Shown: in pieces, positions 1 to 13,400 of the stretch
Layout: each line of letters starts with the position of its first letter
Numbering within the stretch: position 1 is the stretch's first letter
Source of the DNA: Sweltsa coloradensis
Lineage: Eukaryota; Arthropoda; Insecta; Plecoptera; Chloroperlidae
Length of the DNA stretch: 64,000 nucleotides
Assembly: GCA_024449915.1 (NCBI GenBank)
Contig: JAMZAV010000438.1
Location: 1,364,001 to 1,428,000 of the forward strand
Reading direction: 5' to 3'
Program-made: the position numbers and the translations under genes
Notes under the pieces: model-generated
What the model was told of the DNA's origin: nothing
The model's input: the letters and a program-made list of their open reading frames with translations, nothing else
The model's database searches: none

Positions 1-545
1 ACAGTTTTTTTAAACAATCACAAAACTAAATAAATTAAATGTATTTTTAGGATTTTGTATTTTTGTAAAATCATCAAAATTAATAAATTTCGGAATTTAT
101 TTGTGCGTAATGCAATAACAATGTTTAGTAATCTTTTTATAATAGAAGTGTGACCAATATCCTTTCTTGACAATAATTATGCAAAATTGCATAAGCCTAT
201 CCATCGGATGACAACTAGAATCAGGAATAGTTCCCAAAAAAGTTTCAAATAGGTATACCTAGTTGACTCTTAATATGCTCACCATTTCTCTTAACCCTTT
301 GTAGATAATTATTATTTCCCACCACTTTTCAAAAGATGGTTTTCATACCTTTTAACTCGGGTAAAATTCTAATGATAGGGTAATGCCAAGCTGGTTCGCC
401 TCAATTCTCCGCCAGGATCGCGTGATCGGGGGTTGACCACAGGACTCTTTACATCTTGGTTCCAGTGGAAATTACACATGGCGGTGACCAAACGTTGATC
501 GTCCTGCACTCTGGTGGGAAATATGTCACCCTCCACAAACCATAG

Positions 546-972
546 ATATTGAACACTTATAGTAGGCTAGATCAGCAGTCTCCAATACGTCAGCACAGAC
601 GCGAGCGTAACAAATTGAAGCGCCAATTTTGCCATATTCAAAATGGCGATTTGGCGTTTTAATTTATGCTTTTTTAATGCAATAAAGTATTTTACTCGAT
701 TGTTTGATATGGGTTTAGCTTGTGCAGCATAGGAATGTACAAACAGAAACAATAAGAAGTTATTGCAAAAGGGAATTTAGTAATTATTTGGTGTTAATGG
801 CTAGAATGCTCACCTGTCAACCTGACGGCAATCTTGAGAACTATTTGGGCTACAAATCGCTCCCATTTACTTAACATGCAAACTGCCATATTAAAGATGG
901 CTTCAAATTGTCACGGAAGTGGATTAATGACTGCGGATCTAGCCTACTATAGGTGTTTATTATCTATGTCCA
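546..972. repeat. Imperfect palindromic repeat, MITE-like
   Basis: The outer arms are inverted copies. The segment starting near 549 (around TAGTAGGCTAGATCAGCAG) is matched in reverse complement at about 938-970 (CTGCGGATCTAGCCTACTA). Inner parts also match in inverted form around 'CAAATTGAAG' and 'CTTCAAATTG'. No ORF lies inside. The form suggests a short non-autonomous DNA element or foldback repeat, but no clear target-site duplication was seen. Confidence 0.55.
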
Positions 973-2883
973 CAACAATAATACACTGCCCTCAAAATGT
1001 TGTCAAAATTCCTATTTTATCAACATAAAGACAACTGTGGTCACACCCCAATAATTGGGGTATTGCAATTATTGTTCTGCGCTCTGGTGGGAGATTAGTT
1101 TGACCATTGCCCTATTAGAAGTATTTTTTGTATGAAAACACAAAAACACTCATTTTGGGATGTCTAGGATATTTTGTTGTAAAACTAAAAACACGTAAAA
1201 AAAAAAAGAGAGAAATTAAGGTAGAAAATTAAATTTTGGGGTGCAGTTCTTAAACTTGAGAGGAAAATTGAGACCTTTCTTTTGGATCTTTTAATACCTA
1301 ATAATTTTATTGGTAGATATCCTAATTGAGGGAGCAAAGAGGGTAAATAGAAATAAAATATGGTTGGTTTTTATTTATTAGAAATTTCAATAGAAATAAC
1401 ATTGTGACGGGCATCTTTGCCTCTTTCACTTAACCAATCTAATAACAATAGTAAGCCCCTACTCATGTCTTAATTTTCTCATAATTTATTTTACAGGAAA
1501 TGAGTCCTTTTACAAATATTTATATTATGTACAAATATAAATTACAAACAATGTTCTTTCTGTCATTACTAAAACCATTGTCTCAATACTGTTTGGCAGT
1601 TCCTACCATCGCATCAGCGTCACCTAAATAAATGTTCGTGTACAGTTAAAATCTTGGAGACTGCCAGGGTTATGTTATCATTGAGTCTTATATATTATAA
1701 ATGTGTGGATATTCCACAGAGTTGTCCAGGGTACACAATTGATATACTACTACATTTACAAGATGTATATTAGTTTAGTGCTAGGTTAAAGAAAGTCTGA
1801 ATATGTTGCAGGAACATACTCAAAACAAAGCTGTTCTGTGGAGCTATGCCAACTAAATGTAGGGTTATACCATGAATAGTAGGTGGTACTGGTAGTACAC
1901 AATCATAATAATAATAATATAATCTTAATAACATAATCTTACTCTTGTTTAAATTATTCATACCCTAATTTAAGGCATCTACATTAACATTAAAATAGCA
2001 GCATCTTAGCTCTCTGTTTTACTAGAATGTACATGTATTATGTTCTAATAGAATGTACAGCATTTACAAGGTTCAATACGCTACTTACTAGTAAGTAATA
2101 ACAAACAAATAATAATAGTAATAAATAATAGAACAATAACTTATAATTTAGTGCTTGTTTTACAAGTCATCTGTTTATAGAGATGTATGGGCAAGTTTCG
2201 TTGGTAGAAAATTAAAATATCTCTTATTAATTAAGACTCGTCCACCTACAAACTCAAATATGACCATCTCATACAGTTTACATTTTCTTCCCAACAGTTA
2301 CCATAACAACTAACTTTTATAATCAATATATTATTTATTATGCATCTGTGAGGTCATTGTTATATGTGCTGTGTGGTGCACACCATCTTGAAGCATTACA
2401 ATAAACTGAGTACAGGAAGTACAACGCACAGTGTGTCATCAAGAAATCTAACTTGAGTTGAGCAATGTAAGTACGCCTACAATTTTTCTTTTGCGAGAAA
2501 AGGTTTTGGCAATTTTAATGAAAAGTATTAAGAATATATTCTTAAGCGTTTTTTATTTAACTTCAAAAAAATATAATAATGTTTTGATCATTAAACTGTT
2601 CGTTGGTATTTTAGTTATTAAAGTAAAAATTTAATACCTATTAATTTCCCTCTTAGTCTAAACTTAATGAAATTATTTGTGATATTTGTACTGATCAAGG
2701 TTGCCTGAAAGTGCAATGCAGCAATATGTATTTAAAAATTAAGCGCTCTATTTCTAGCGGTATCTTAATAGAAATTAATCAAGTTATTATTGGTGTGAGA
2801 TCTCCAATAATGATTAATAGGTTGCAGACTAGGACATGGCGACCGTAGTGGTTCATATCGGTTTGTCAGGATAGTTCACAACC

Positions 2884-2946
2884 GAGGCCACTGATATACT
2901 ATGTAATCCTATGCTGTACAAGGTACTACAGTATATGGATGGCCTC
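2884..2946. repeat. Small imperfect inverted repeat (hairpin)
   Basis: GAGGCCACTGATATAC at the left pairs with GTATATGGATGGCCTC at the right, about 13 of 16 bases, around a loop of some 30 bases. It is probably a minor repeat fragment, and no function is evident. Confidence 0.4.
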
Positions 2947-4031
2947 GACACAACTCCACGTCAGTCAGGCACCAGCAATATAACTACTAATTGAATTGAA
3001 ACGTTTCCAGAAAAATTAATATCTTACTTAAATTGATTATTACTTTATTGCATTTTTTTTGCTTCTTTTGCTATTAGTTTTGACTTGTGACACAAGTGTG
3101 GCATGTAACATACAATACTCAATATACAGTATCAACTGATTGAAAACATGTTATCAATATTGATTTTTTAAAGGAATAAGGAAGAAATTATGTACGGTGT
3201 GTACAAATATATCAACATGCTATCAATACATTTTCCATGAATAATAATGATTTTCCACTTCAGCTTATTTCAGTGTCCATACAATAACTAGGCCTAAAGT
3301 AGTTTAAATAAATGTAGGAATATTCTTGTATATAATATTAGTAAGGTTGAAAAAATATTATTGTCCTGAAGACAACTACGTAACATGGCACCTCACCTCC
3401 TTTGGCAAGTTATGAGCCTTTAAAGTTCATCATTGCAATTACTATATGTGTTTGCATGGTCATGCATGCAATTGACATGTTCTGGTCTGCTATTGAATAA
3501 GAGTGCACTGATCCAAATAAATACATTTCAGTGCATTTATTGCTGTTATATTTAAAATTGTAATTCTATTCACAGCCATTCCCCCTCATGACACATTTTA
3601 AGGACTGAATTCACCAACAATTCATGACCGAGCCGATACACAATTACATTAATTACTTGTGTATGTACTATACCCTAAATCAATAGATCATCTTTTGCCA
3701 TCACATGGGTCTATATTTTGTGCAAAAGTATAACATTGTGTTTTAATGACACCAAATCATATGTCCCAGCATGTATCAACTTTGTGTTCTGTATCACTAG
3801 AACACAATTCTAGTTACCTCTTTCCTGACTAGCCGCAATCTGGTGTTCTGTCTAGATGTTATCTTAATAGTACTCAAATAACACCAGTCTGACCTAGTCG
3901 ATTGATAAGGTTGAAAAATATAAAATACTGTTTAGCACCCAAACTAAAACTTGGAATGATTTGTTCCAAATCAGTATCAATCCTCATAGCTCTTTACCTA
4001 CACAGTGGTAGATTTATTTCTTGCGATCTAG

Positions 4032-4412
4032 CTAGACGTAAACTTCTCCCCTTTTAGTTTGGGAAGCTACACTAGCTTTTCTACTTCGGTCTCCTTCGAT
4101 GCTGGCAGTGCTGCTCGAAGTTCCTCCGTCGTCTTCCGAACTGGATCCGACCTCCATAATTGTTGCCGGCGAGTTGGGTTGCCTGGACTGCTGGAAGTGT
4201 ACGGCGTTGTGTAGGGAGTTGAGAGGCGAGTTCATCGTGTCTGTCAATGCTAGGGACGTCAGCATCGGTCGCGTCATGGTTACCGGCGTCAGGGTCATCG
4301 TGGTGAAAACGGTGGTTCCGTTCATGGGAGAATTCAGTTTGGGGCTTCCGGGGTGGCCATGATGCCCGGGTGGGGAGTCAAGTTCTTGAATGGGCGATAA
4401 AACCACTTGGAC
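4032..4412 (-). CDS. Best: Bestrophin terminal coding exon
   Basis: This exon encodes the last 126 residues and ends in a TAG stop at 4034-4032. The acceptor reads TATTATAG just before the first codon (Val-Gln-Val-Val), in phase 0, which fits the preceding exon. The peptide is rich in Ser, Thr, Pro, Gly and His and low in hydrophobic residues, with an acidic patch (SSSEDDG) and a basic Ser-containing stretch ([12 protein letters not shown]) that resembles a kinase site. This suits the disordered cytoplasmic tail of a bestrophin. The assignment rests on intact splice signals, phase and strand rather than on conserved residues. Confidence 0.85.
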   Translation of the reverse strand, partial: VQVVLSPIQELDSPPGHHGHPGSPKLNSPMNGTTVFTTMTLTPVTMTRPMLTSLALTDTMNSPLNSLHNAVHFQQSRQPNSPATIMEVGSSSEDDGGTSSSTASIEGDRSRKASVASQTKRGEVYV

Positions 4413-7400
4413 CTATAATAGAACACATAATAATAATATTTGTAAAAAGTACATTCTGGGCACTACACGTTTATGAATTAAGAATGCACAAATGTGGAAG
4501 GATAGATGAGCTTGACCCCTTTTTTTTTAGATCTCATTACTTTTGAGTGTGTATGGTTTGGTTGCATATGGTTGTATTTTTATTTTTTACAAGTTTTGTA
4601 TGCATGGGATCTCATTACTTTCTCAAGTTCTACTGCAAAATTATTTTTGTTAAAATAGTATAAGAATTATTTTAATAAGGTAGTACTATTATTAATTGCT
4701 TTGGTAATACTAATTAACAATAAGATGTTACATATCTCGTGCCCCAAAGAATTTATTTTTGTACGCAATGTAGGTGATTATTGTCAAGTTTCTATAGCTA
4801 CTTGTTGATTATAAGTCTGTAAAAGGCTTATATTGAAACCTTTATTTGGATGCCTTCCAGCTATCTTTTTCAACTTTTTCTTTCAAAAAGCACTACATCA
4901 CCATTACCTTAATGTCCATGTAAAATATGAATGTTGTAGCCCCACCCGTTTGGTCAGAATCACTGGGCAATTGAAATTGACGAATTAGTAAGTAGCCAGT
5001 AGCTAACATCATTAAGGCTATTCCTGAGCACTCCTACCAATATTTTGAAAGTCACAGGCAAATGGCTTAACACACCTTTGTCTCCGTACTGAGTATAAGG
5101 GAAAATAATTTTCTGAAATAACGTTTGATGTACGTCTTTTTTCGTCCACCGGTTCAAACTCTTATTAGTACCGTGTGACAAAAAAATCGCACATCGATCA
5201 TTATTTCAGAAAATTATTTTCCCTTATAGTACTCAGTATGAAGACAGAGGTAAGTTGAAACAAAAATCGTAGCTTAAAATTAAGTATTGCACCTAGAACT
5301 CTCATTTTCTTATTGACCCTAAATTTGCATATACCAGTAATAGCCAAAATGGATCTTTTGTCCCATCCAAAAAATGTTTTTTTTTTATTTTTATTCAAGT
5401 TCCTCTTTCATACATTCAACTAACTTTCATGCATTTTCCATTGTCTTTCAAAATATTGGTACAAGTGCTCTGGAATAGCCTTAAAGTGATTTTGAGCATG
5501 TTTTAAACCTTTTTTTTTTACCCAGAATGAATGATCGAAGATCGACGATTTTAAAAAAGGGATTTTTTTTTAGTTACGATCATTTATCATAACTCAATAA
5601 AATTTGTCATGTGTTGTCATGTACCTAATCCCCTCGATGACAGTTTTTAAGTTCATAGCACGTTTTATGACGGCTGGGTGATACCTCGAAATAATCCCAA
5701 CTCTGCTTGCTGTTAAGGTGCCTTGAGTATGTAGCGCGCTGCGGCGCCTTAACAAGCACCTAGATACTATGTACTTTGTGCACAAATATTTTGCTTGCAT
5801 AGTATGCAGACCTACACAGTAATCTGAACATTGCTTACCACTGGCAGGTCGGTGGAATAGCTCTGCTGGTGATGATGGTGAGGAGATGCACTGTTCAGTT
5901 GATGCGCCACGAAGGTTCCAGTGGTCAAGCCTGAATGAAGAACTCCACTTGAGAGGTGCATGTTGGCAAGTCGATTCTCCCTATCGACCACTTCCTTAGT
6001 CACATCAGGGGTTGGTATGCGTGGACGGTTTTTAAGAGAAATTGGAATACCTGCACCGTTCATTTTTGGTGTGCCTAACATGAGAACAAAGTAAACTGTT
6101 ATTTAATTATGAATTATTATTAATTATATAATAAATGTATTATTTAATTAACTTTAGAACACTACAAAACAGTAATCTGAGTAACACTATTGGGCTATGA
6201 ATGACCTTTCAAAACAATTTATTGATACAGTTGATTCATCAGTCATCACTTATCACTGATGCAGTGGATAATCTTAACTACCAGCACTACCCAGTGTATG
6301 CACATTTTTAATTTATTTTAAAATTGTGTATTTTAAGTACTAGGAAAACGCTTAAGTCCCGCCGCGTTGTTGGATGAGCGTATTGGTGCATTGAGCTGCC
6401 ATGTGTTATGCGGATTTTCTGTTGTTCTGTGAAAAAATTATTACTAAGTTCAAATTTTTTTAAAATTTAATTTAATTTAATAAAAAATTTTTTTTTTTTT
6501 TTTAATTAATCGTAATTTTAAAAAAATAAAAAAATAAAAAAATTGGGATTTTTATAAGAAATAATTATTCGATTGCGCTCAAATTTCACACGAATATATA
6601 AATTAATAAAATTAAGGTTCTGTGAAAAACTTATTACAATAGGATCAAGCATGTAGGTGTAATAAGTAAAAAAATTGTTTTAAAAAAGAAAAAAACCACA
6701 AAGTTTCTATTTTCATTAGAAATAATTTTTCGATTGTGCTCAAATTTCACACGAATATCTTAATTCATAAAATTAAGGTTCTGTGAAAAAATCATTAAAA
6801 TCGGATAAAGCATATAAGTAAAATTTAAATAAATTTTCAAAAAATCGAAAAAAAATCGTAAAATTGCGATTTTTATGAGAAATAATTTTTTGATGGCGCT
6901 CAAAAACGTGGCAGTTCTAAGTTCAGAGATTTTGAAGGCCTCCATAAAATTTCATCGCAATTGGAGTATCGGTTTAGCCGGAATCGTGCTAACAAACAGA
7001 CAAAAATACAGAAAGAAAGAAAGAAAAAAAAAAACATTCCGGATTTTTTTCTCCAGTGTAGTGAAATGGAATCTTCGCTTCGCTCGCTACGCTCATCCAA
7101 AAATATATATACATATTATATATATTTAATCTTGATTCTTTTTAGTGAACTGATTAACAAAGGATTATTTTTTGTTACATTTAAAGTCACATACAGATTC
7201 AACAACAGAATGCACTTGGTTTTGATTTGTAAGAGTTTTATTATACACTTATACCATTTTAAAACGTGTTATACTTATCTGCCAAAAATGATTTGAGTCC
7301 TCCCTGAATTGTTTTCGATTTGTTTACTACCTGTAAATTTCTGCAGTAACTGGCAATGTTTTCCGTAGGGTACAGACCTTGCCTCCTGGAATGCCCTCGT

Positions 7401-10400
7401 CCCGACTTGCGTCCGACCAGCCGATCATAGAGAGACACCTTGTGCGAGTGTACATGCTGTGGTCCAGGAATTCCAATGGGCATTCCGGACTCGGGACTCG
7501 AGTAGACGGAGTTGTGGCGTGTCCGACCGAAGAGGCCTCCGGATGAGTAGGTGGTGGAGGCTGATCGTACGGAACTCATACGTGACATTTGTCTCTGGAA
7601 CCAGTTCTTGCGACGCTCAACAAGCGGCGTGTCAACACTTTCCTGTGAACAATTGCACCGACATTAGTACCCTAAGACAAGCACAAGTACTGGAGTACCC
7701 AAAAGAAGGGGCAAAGCAAAGCTACTTGATCAACAGATTGTCGAAGTAAAGACAAAATGAAAGTGCCCTGATGTTTTTGGAGGTGGCACCAGGTCGTTAA
7801 GACAAAGTTTATAATAGAAACATGTTTATTGCTTGTTTATGCATTCAATAATGGTGGGGGTGCCAGACACATGAATTTTACAAATTTTATATCCCCCCAA
7901 CCTTGGAGAATGAGCCCTCATTTACAGGGTGGTGACAGATATACTAAGAGTACCCTACTCAGTTACAACTAATTTTTTGGTACTGTCACCTTTGCTGCTT
8001 GCGGAATACTATGTATGTACGGTACCGGTACCGGTAGGGGAGAGGGTGGAGGGTTGGGACAGGAGGAGACATGGGACAAGGCCTGTGGAGGGAATTTCAA
8101 TTTTTGGCATCTGACACCATCTGTTGTAGGGTTTTATAACTACTTGAATAAATATGAAGTTTCAGAGAAATCCACCAGATACAACAAATGGCTGAATTGG
8201 CATGTGCAAAGTAAATATCAATACCCTGTTTGTGAACAGTATATTGTATAAATAATAAGTTTTAACAAGATAAGAACCTAACTAAACTGAAGTCAATGAT
8301 GTAATCTATCTGTAGAAATAAGAGATATCTCCCTTGAACATAATATAAATTGTATAAAATCACATTTAATGAAAAAGTGTTGTAGGTGGACACATGGGAC
8401 AGCATTAGCAGGGGTGACATGGGACATGATTTTTAGGTTAGGCCTAGCCTACAGTATGCTTGTTTTCTTACTACAGGTGAAATAATGCCTTGAATTTACA
8501 TTAAAAAACTAATAGATCTCAAGTGAGCACTGATTTAATAGATAGAGCTGTAAAAAAAGTTGCTGAAGGAAATTCAATAAGGAATGTTGCGGAGGATTTT
8601 GGTATTTCAACAAGTTCTCTAGGCAGAAGTGTTACAAAGCTTCTGGTCTATCAAGACAAGACAGGGGATGACATAGGCCTAATTGATTGACATGTCATTT
8701 TCAATAAAGTTCTAGATAATAATAATATCTTTTAACCAATTATTGTATTCAGTGTCCCAAGTCTCCCCACCTGTGGGAGACTTAGGACAGTTTGCAGACC
8801 ACTGGTATTTTATTTATGCACTGATCATCAGCCATTGTACACCATATATAAATTTACCATAAGTAGCTGAAAGATAAGGGAAGATAATGCAAAATAGTGT
8901 ACTTCATATAATCAATTTTTAGTTACCGTTTTAAATTGTTTTATGAAAAGTGTCCCAACCCTCCACCCTCTCCCCTACCGTTAAGTTTGGTGTTTTAAAA
9001 ATATTATGAATGATATTGGAACTGAAATAGATTGAGCCAAATGTTTGTCAAGGTTGAAGTTAATTTAAAACTGTTTAATTAGGGAGCAAAGTTCCTGTAC
9101 AAGTATCACTTTTCTGCTCGTCCGCTAATCTGTCTGTTTGTCGTGCGTGGGTTTCACTATAAAACTTGGCACGACCTATGAATAATCTTTGCTGTTAAAG
9201 TGCCCTAAAATTTCTCATACTAATATGACCTCCGATTGACTTGCGTTTTTTTTTTGTTGCAATTGTTCTTCATCAAGAATGATAGTGTTTTAATGGTATT
9301 GTGACTGGTGGGTTGGACATTTTTTCTAGTTATTTTTAACCACTTGGCTACTATTTTCTTTAACAATCAACTTGCTTGTATTGGTGATGTCGGCATACGT
9401 GTACAATACAATAAAAAATAGTGCATCACAACTACTCACATAATTACTCACATAGTCTGCATAGACGTCTTCCGGGAAAGTCTTTACGTTATGCTTGAGG
9501 TTTGCGTAGAGGCCATCGGCCTCCGTGACTACGAAGTGTTGTGCAGAACCTTTGGGCTCCTGACGCCGGTAATGTTCCGAGGCCACAGTGTAGGGGAGGT
9601 CTTTGGGAACCACTTCTTCCCAGTATTTATCCTTGAGGAGCTCTATGTTTTCCTCGTGCATCTCGTCGACTATCATGTAGGCCGCCTGAAAGTTTACCCA
9701 GCGTCAAAGTCCTGTAGGCCTACACATTCTTTGTAACAAATATTATCCTGATGTGTGTGTGTTGTTATATTTTTAAATAAAAAATATTTAATTAAAAAAC
9801 AAAATAAAAAAAGTTATCCCATTTTGCCTACCAAAAGGAGATTTTAATTTCTGACAAAAAATAACAAAATTCATAACTATGGTTTTGTTTTCACACTCAT
9901 GGTAAAGGACTTGAGGTGTTAAAATATTATAAGCTCTGTTTTAAATTTTTCTAGGAATGTGAAGCAAAGAATGGATTGTTCATCAAAATAAATTATTTAC
10001 TTTTCAAAGTAACAAAACTAAATTATCAATCACTTTTTATATCAATATAGAATGGTCTGGAATTAGTTTTATGTCATAGTGCAAATTTGATAGATTTGTT
10101 ACCATGGGTAACTCTTCAGGTGGCATTTTTACTATCTAGGTAACTCTAACCCGCTAGTCCAAACCAATCACTAGTCAGCAAAAGGTAACAATGTCTGTTT
10201 ATTTCAGCACATTCAAAATGGTTGTTGGTTTTGAGCTCATCCAGACGGAAAACGTGTTCATAAACTGCAAGGATGAGTAGATGCGGCCACAACCTTGTTG
10301 GACAACCACCCACAACCAAGCGAGGAGGTGCTGCATGGTTTTGCAAACCATAGCCAAAATTAAATTACAATGGCTGAAGTTTATTGGATTACAATATAAG

Positions 10401-13400
10401 TTGTAATTTGTACTGGAAGATAATGATAATATACTGTCAATGAACTTAGTAATGGTTGTAGCTGCAAACAAGTTAATAAAATAATTCTGTTACTTCAGTT
10501 CATATATTTCCCACCATTTCCTCAAGACATAAGATAACCGTGTTCGTAAAGTAAGGAAATTTGAGGCCTAAAAACTAGCCGACCAGGTTTTGTACAACCA
10601 TAACCAGGATGGTTTTCCGAACACACCCGTTTGTTATATTCCCTCCAGGAATTGTACAGGAATCTGCCCCTGGAGTCTATAATAGATATGTATGTGAATG
10701 AATAATTTATCTTTTAAAAGATAATTTACAGACTGAATAACACAAATTGGCCAAGGTATTAACACTGTCCCGACCACATTCCACACTGGGAGAAACACAT
10801 TACTTCACAACGCATAAGAACGCTTTGGCCGGGAGAGGGTTAAAGAATTATTCTTTATTCATTTTTTAATTGTACTTGGTAGGTAGTACTCAAAATAAAT
10901 GGTTTTTGTGTAACTATCATAGGTGAAAAACTGTTTTGCAATGAAGGACTTATGAACTATAAATAAAATTAAGATACAAAACAATAAATATAGTCTGCTA
11001 TCAATGTTATCATGCATGTTGTGTACCCCATATGGAATATCACTTTGGTCTGCATGAAGCAATTGTGAGCTTGACCTTGACATGATTTGTGGGGGGCAAG
11101 GACAGACAATGCAACTTGCAAGCGGATGCACTATTTGTGGGGGGCAAGGACAGACAATGCAACTTGCAAGCGGATGCACTATCAATAACAATGAGGGATC
11201 AAAATGATCTTTCACTGCAGAAACTGTTAATTAGCAAACAAAAAAACCTTATATTTAACATTATGTGATAATTATGTAATTAATTCGTTGTAATGTATGT
11301 AATAGACTTTGATGTGTTGTTGAAGCCTGCTGTATTCAATGTTTTTTTTTTATTTTTAATACTTTAATTGCCAAGAACCTTCCATTGTAAAGGTTGTAAT
11401 TAGCAGATGTCTATAAAATGAAGATCACATAACATTGAAAAATAAATTTATTGTAATTTCTCTACCAGTAACACAAGTTGTTATTGATTAATACTTTGCG
11501 ATAATCTACAAGGATTTAAATTTGTTGATACCGGTGTTATGTTTTCAGGATATGTGAAATACTGCTCTCCTTGAAAAGGCAGAAATTTAGAAAAACACCC
11601 ATACGTGATAATTCAATGGGGGCATTAAAAGGTTCTATTTCTATTCTAATCTAAGGAATCACCTTTATGGTCTATGTAAATTATGATTACTTATTTAATT
11701 TATTTGTATATAAACCTCTTTTTTTACCATTTTGTTAATCTATGAATGATTTTTGTTCTCTCTTTGGGGCAATTATTGTTTCTGTAAAACTTTTTTATAC
11801 TATTTACGTATCTACAATAATGTACAGCACAACAAATATTTATTATTTTTTAGTTTGAACTGTTGACACACACAAAGTTTAAAATACTGAGAAAGAATAC
11901 TGATTCTATTGGTAATTTACCAATACATTACTCGATCACAATATTGCATTTTAAAATATATTATTTTCTTTGTGAAGTCTTGTCTGGCTGGTTCCAAGTC
12001 AAAACCACACCATGCCCATGATTAATATTCTTGAGTTTTGTAGTGTACCGTACGTGTACCGTACTTTCGTTTAGGTTTTTACATCTACCTTATCCACTTG
12101 AAACTGTCTGATGGTTTCAGCCTCTGCCTTACCTTCAAGTGGCGATCGATGAGCCAGTTGAGCTCGATGTCATCGTCATCTTCCCCAAATGGATTGATTA
12201 GCACTTCGGCAACCTTGAGCCAGCCGATATAGAAGCAAAACTGAAACCACACAAATTGGACTTATCAGCCTACTAGCTAATACTATACTACTAAACTAGT
12301 CTACTAAGTACTAACTAATTATACCACAAAATGCAGTTTTGTTGTTTTGTGTGATTGCCCTACATATTAATATATAATGTGTATTTCTCAAACAGTGTAG
12401 TGTATTATTTATATTTTATACCTACTATGACGTGCAACATTAATCTCGGCTAACTGAATGCTTTAAGTTTACCTCATTGTACAGTGAAAGAAGTGGAGTA
12501 ATGAATTTAATTATGCTATCAGAGACGATGATTGGTGATTGATGAGAATAATGAGCAATAATTGTTTGTCACACAATTCCACGACTTCATCCCACCATCC
12601 TCGCATTCTAACTCCTCATAACACGTGTTCTCTGACGAATGAAATGAACATTGTAAATACTCGCTCTACCCCCCAGCAAACACAGTGGTTACGGTCACTC
12701 CTGGCGCAAGTATGTAGCCGGAAAGGATGTTTTCGGGGCTTCGTTCTAAATAATTGTGTTTCCCTGGCCTCCCGAAACTCAGATGGAGTAGATGTAGTAG
12801 TTATGATTGTCTAATGAAATGTTTTCACTTAATTTTTAATTTTTTTTGGGGGGGGGGTCCCATTAATGAACAAGTCTTGAATCCACCTTGGACCTGCACC
12901 CATATGTATGAGCCAACACAGCCAGCTAAAGTGTGAGAAACTTAAAAATGGCTATAAGGATAACTACATAAAAAACTTTTTCTTGGTGCAGTTTTACTCA
13001 GAGTGACCCTCTTCAGGACCCGGATCCACAAAATGGAGTAATGGGAGTTAAGTACAGCTTACTCCTAAAATTAGCTCCGCTTTGTGGATCCGGGCCCAGG
13101 GGACTAACAAGGTTATTAGGGTGTTAGGGTAATTTGTAATTTCCAAGGGCTCAATCCCAGCATTTTGCCTTAATTAACGACTGAAGAAAACCTGTAAAGA
13201 ACTTATATCAAGTTTGCCGGGGGCGGGATTGCCATATCTATATTTTGCAGACTTTTGATAATATGTTTTTTGAACTCAATTTCTGAAATAATTATATTTG
13301 TTTCATCTTTGTAATATTTTTTTTCAGTTCACACCTATACCTACGCGGGAGGGCTTAGGTGGCCCTCCAGAATCAAGAGTGTCCTACGTTACGCACGAGC

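Larger units (their letters stand above)
1..4031. other. 3' flank and probable 3' UTR of the bestrophin gene
   Basis: This is AT-rich sequence downstream of the minus-strand stop codon at 4032-4034. I see no convincing coding region. Several minus-strand AATAAA hexamers occur (TTTATT on the plus strand, for example near 4013, 3536 and 3049), so the polyadenylation site cannot be fixed by eye. The 3' UTR must occupy the right-hand part of this stretch. It also holds a palindromic repeat (546-972) and a small hairpin (2884-2946). Confidence 0.6.
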
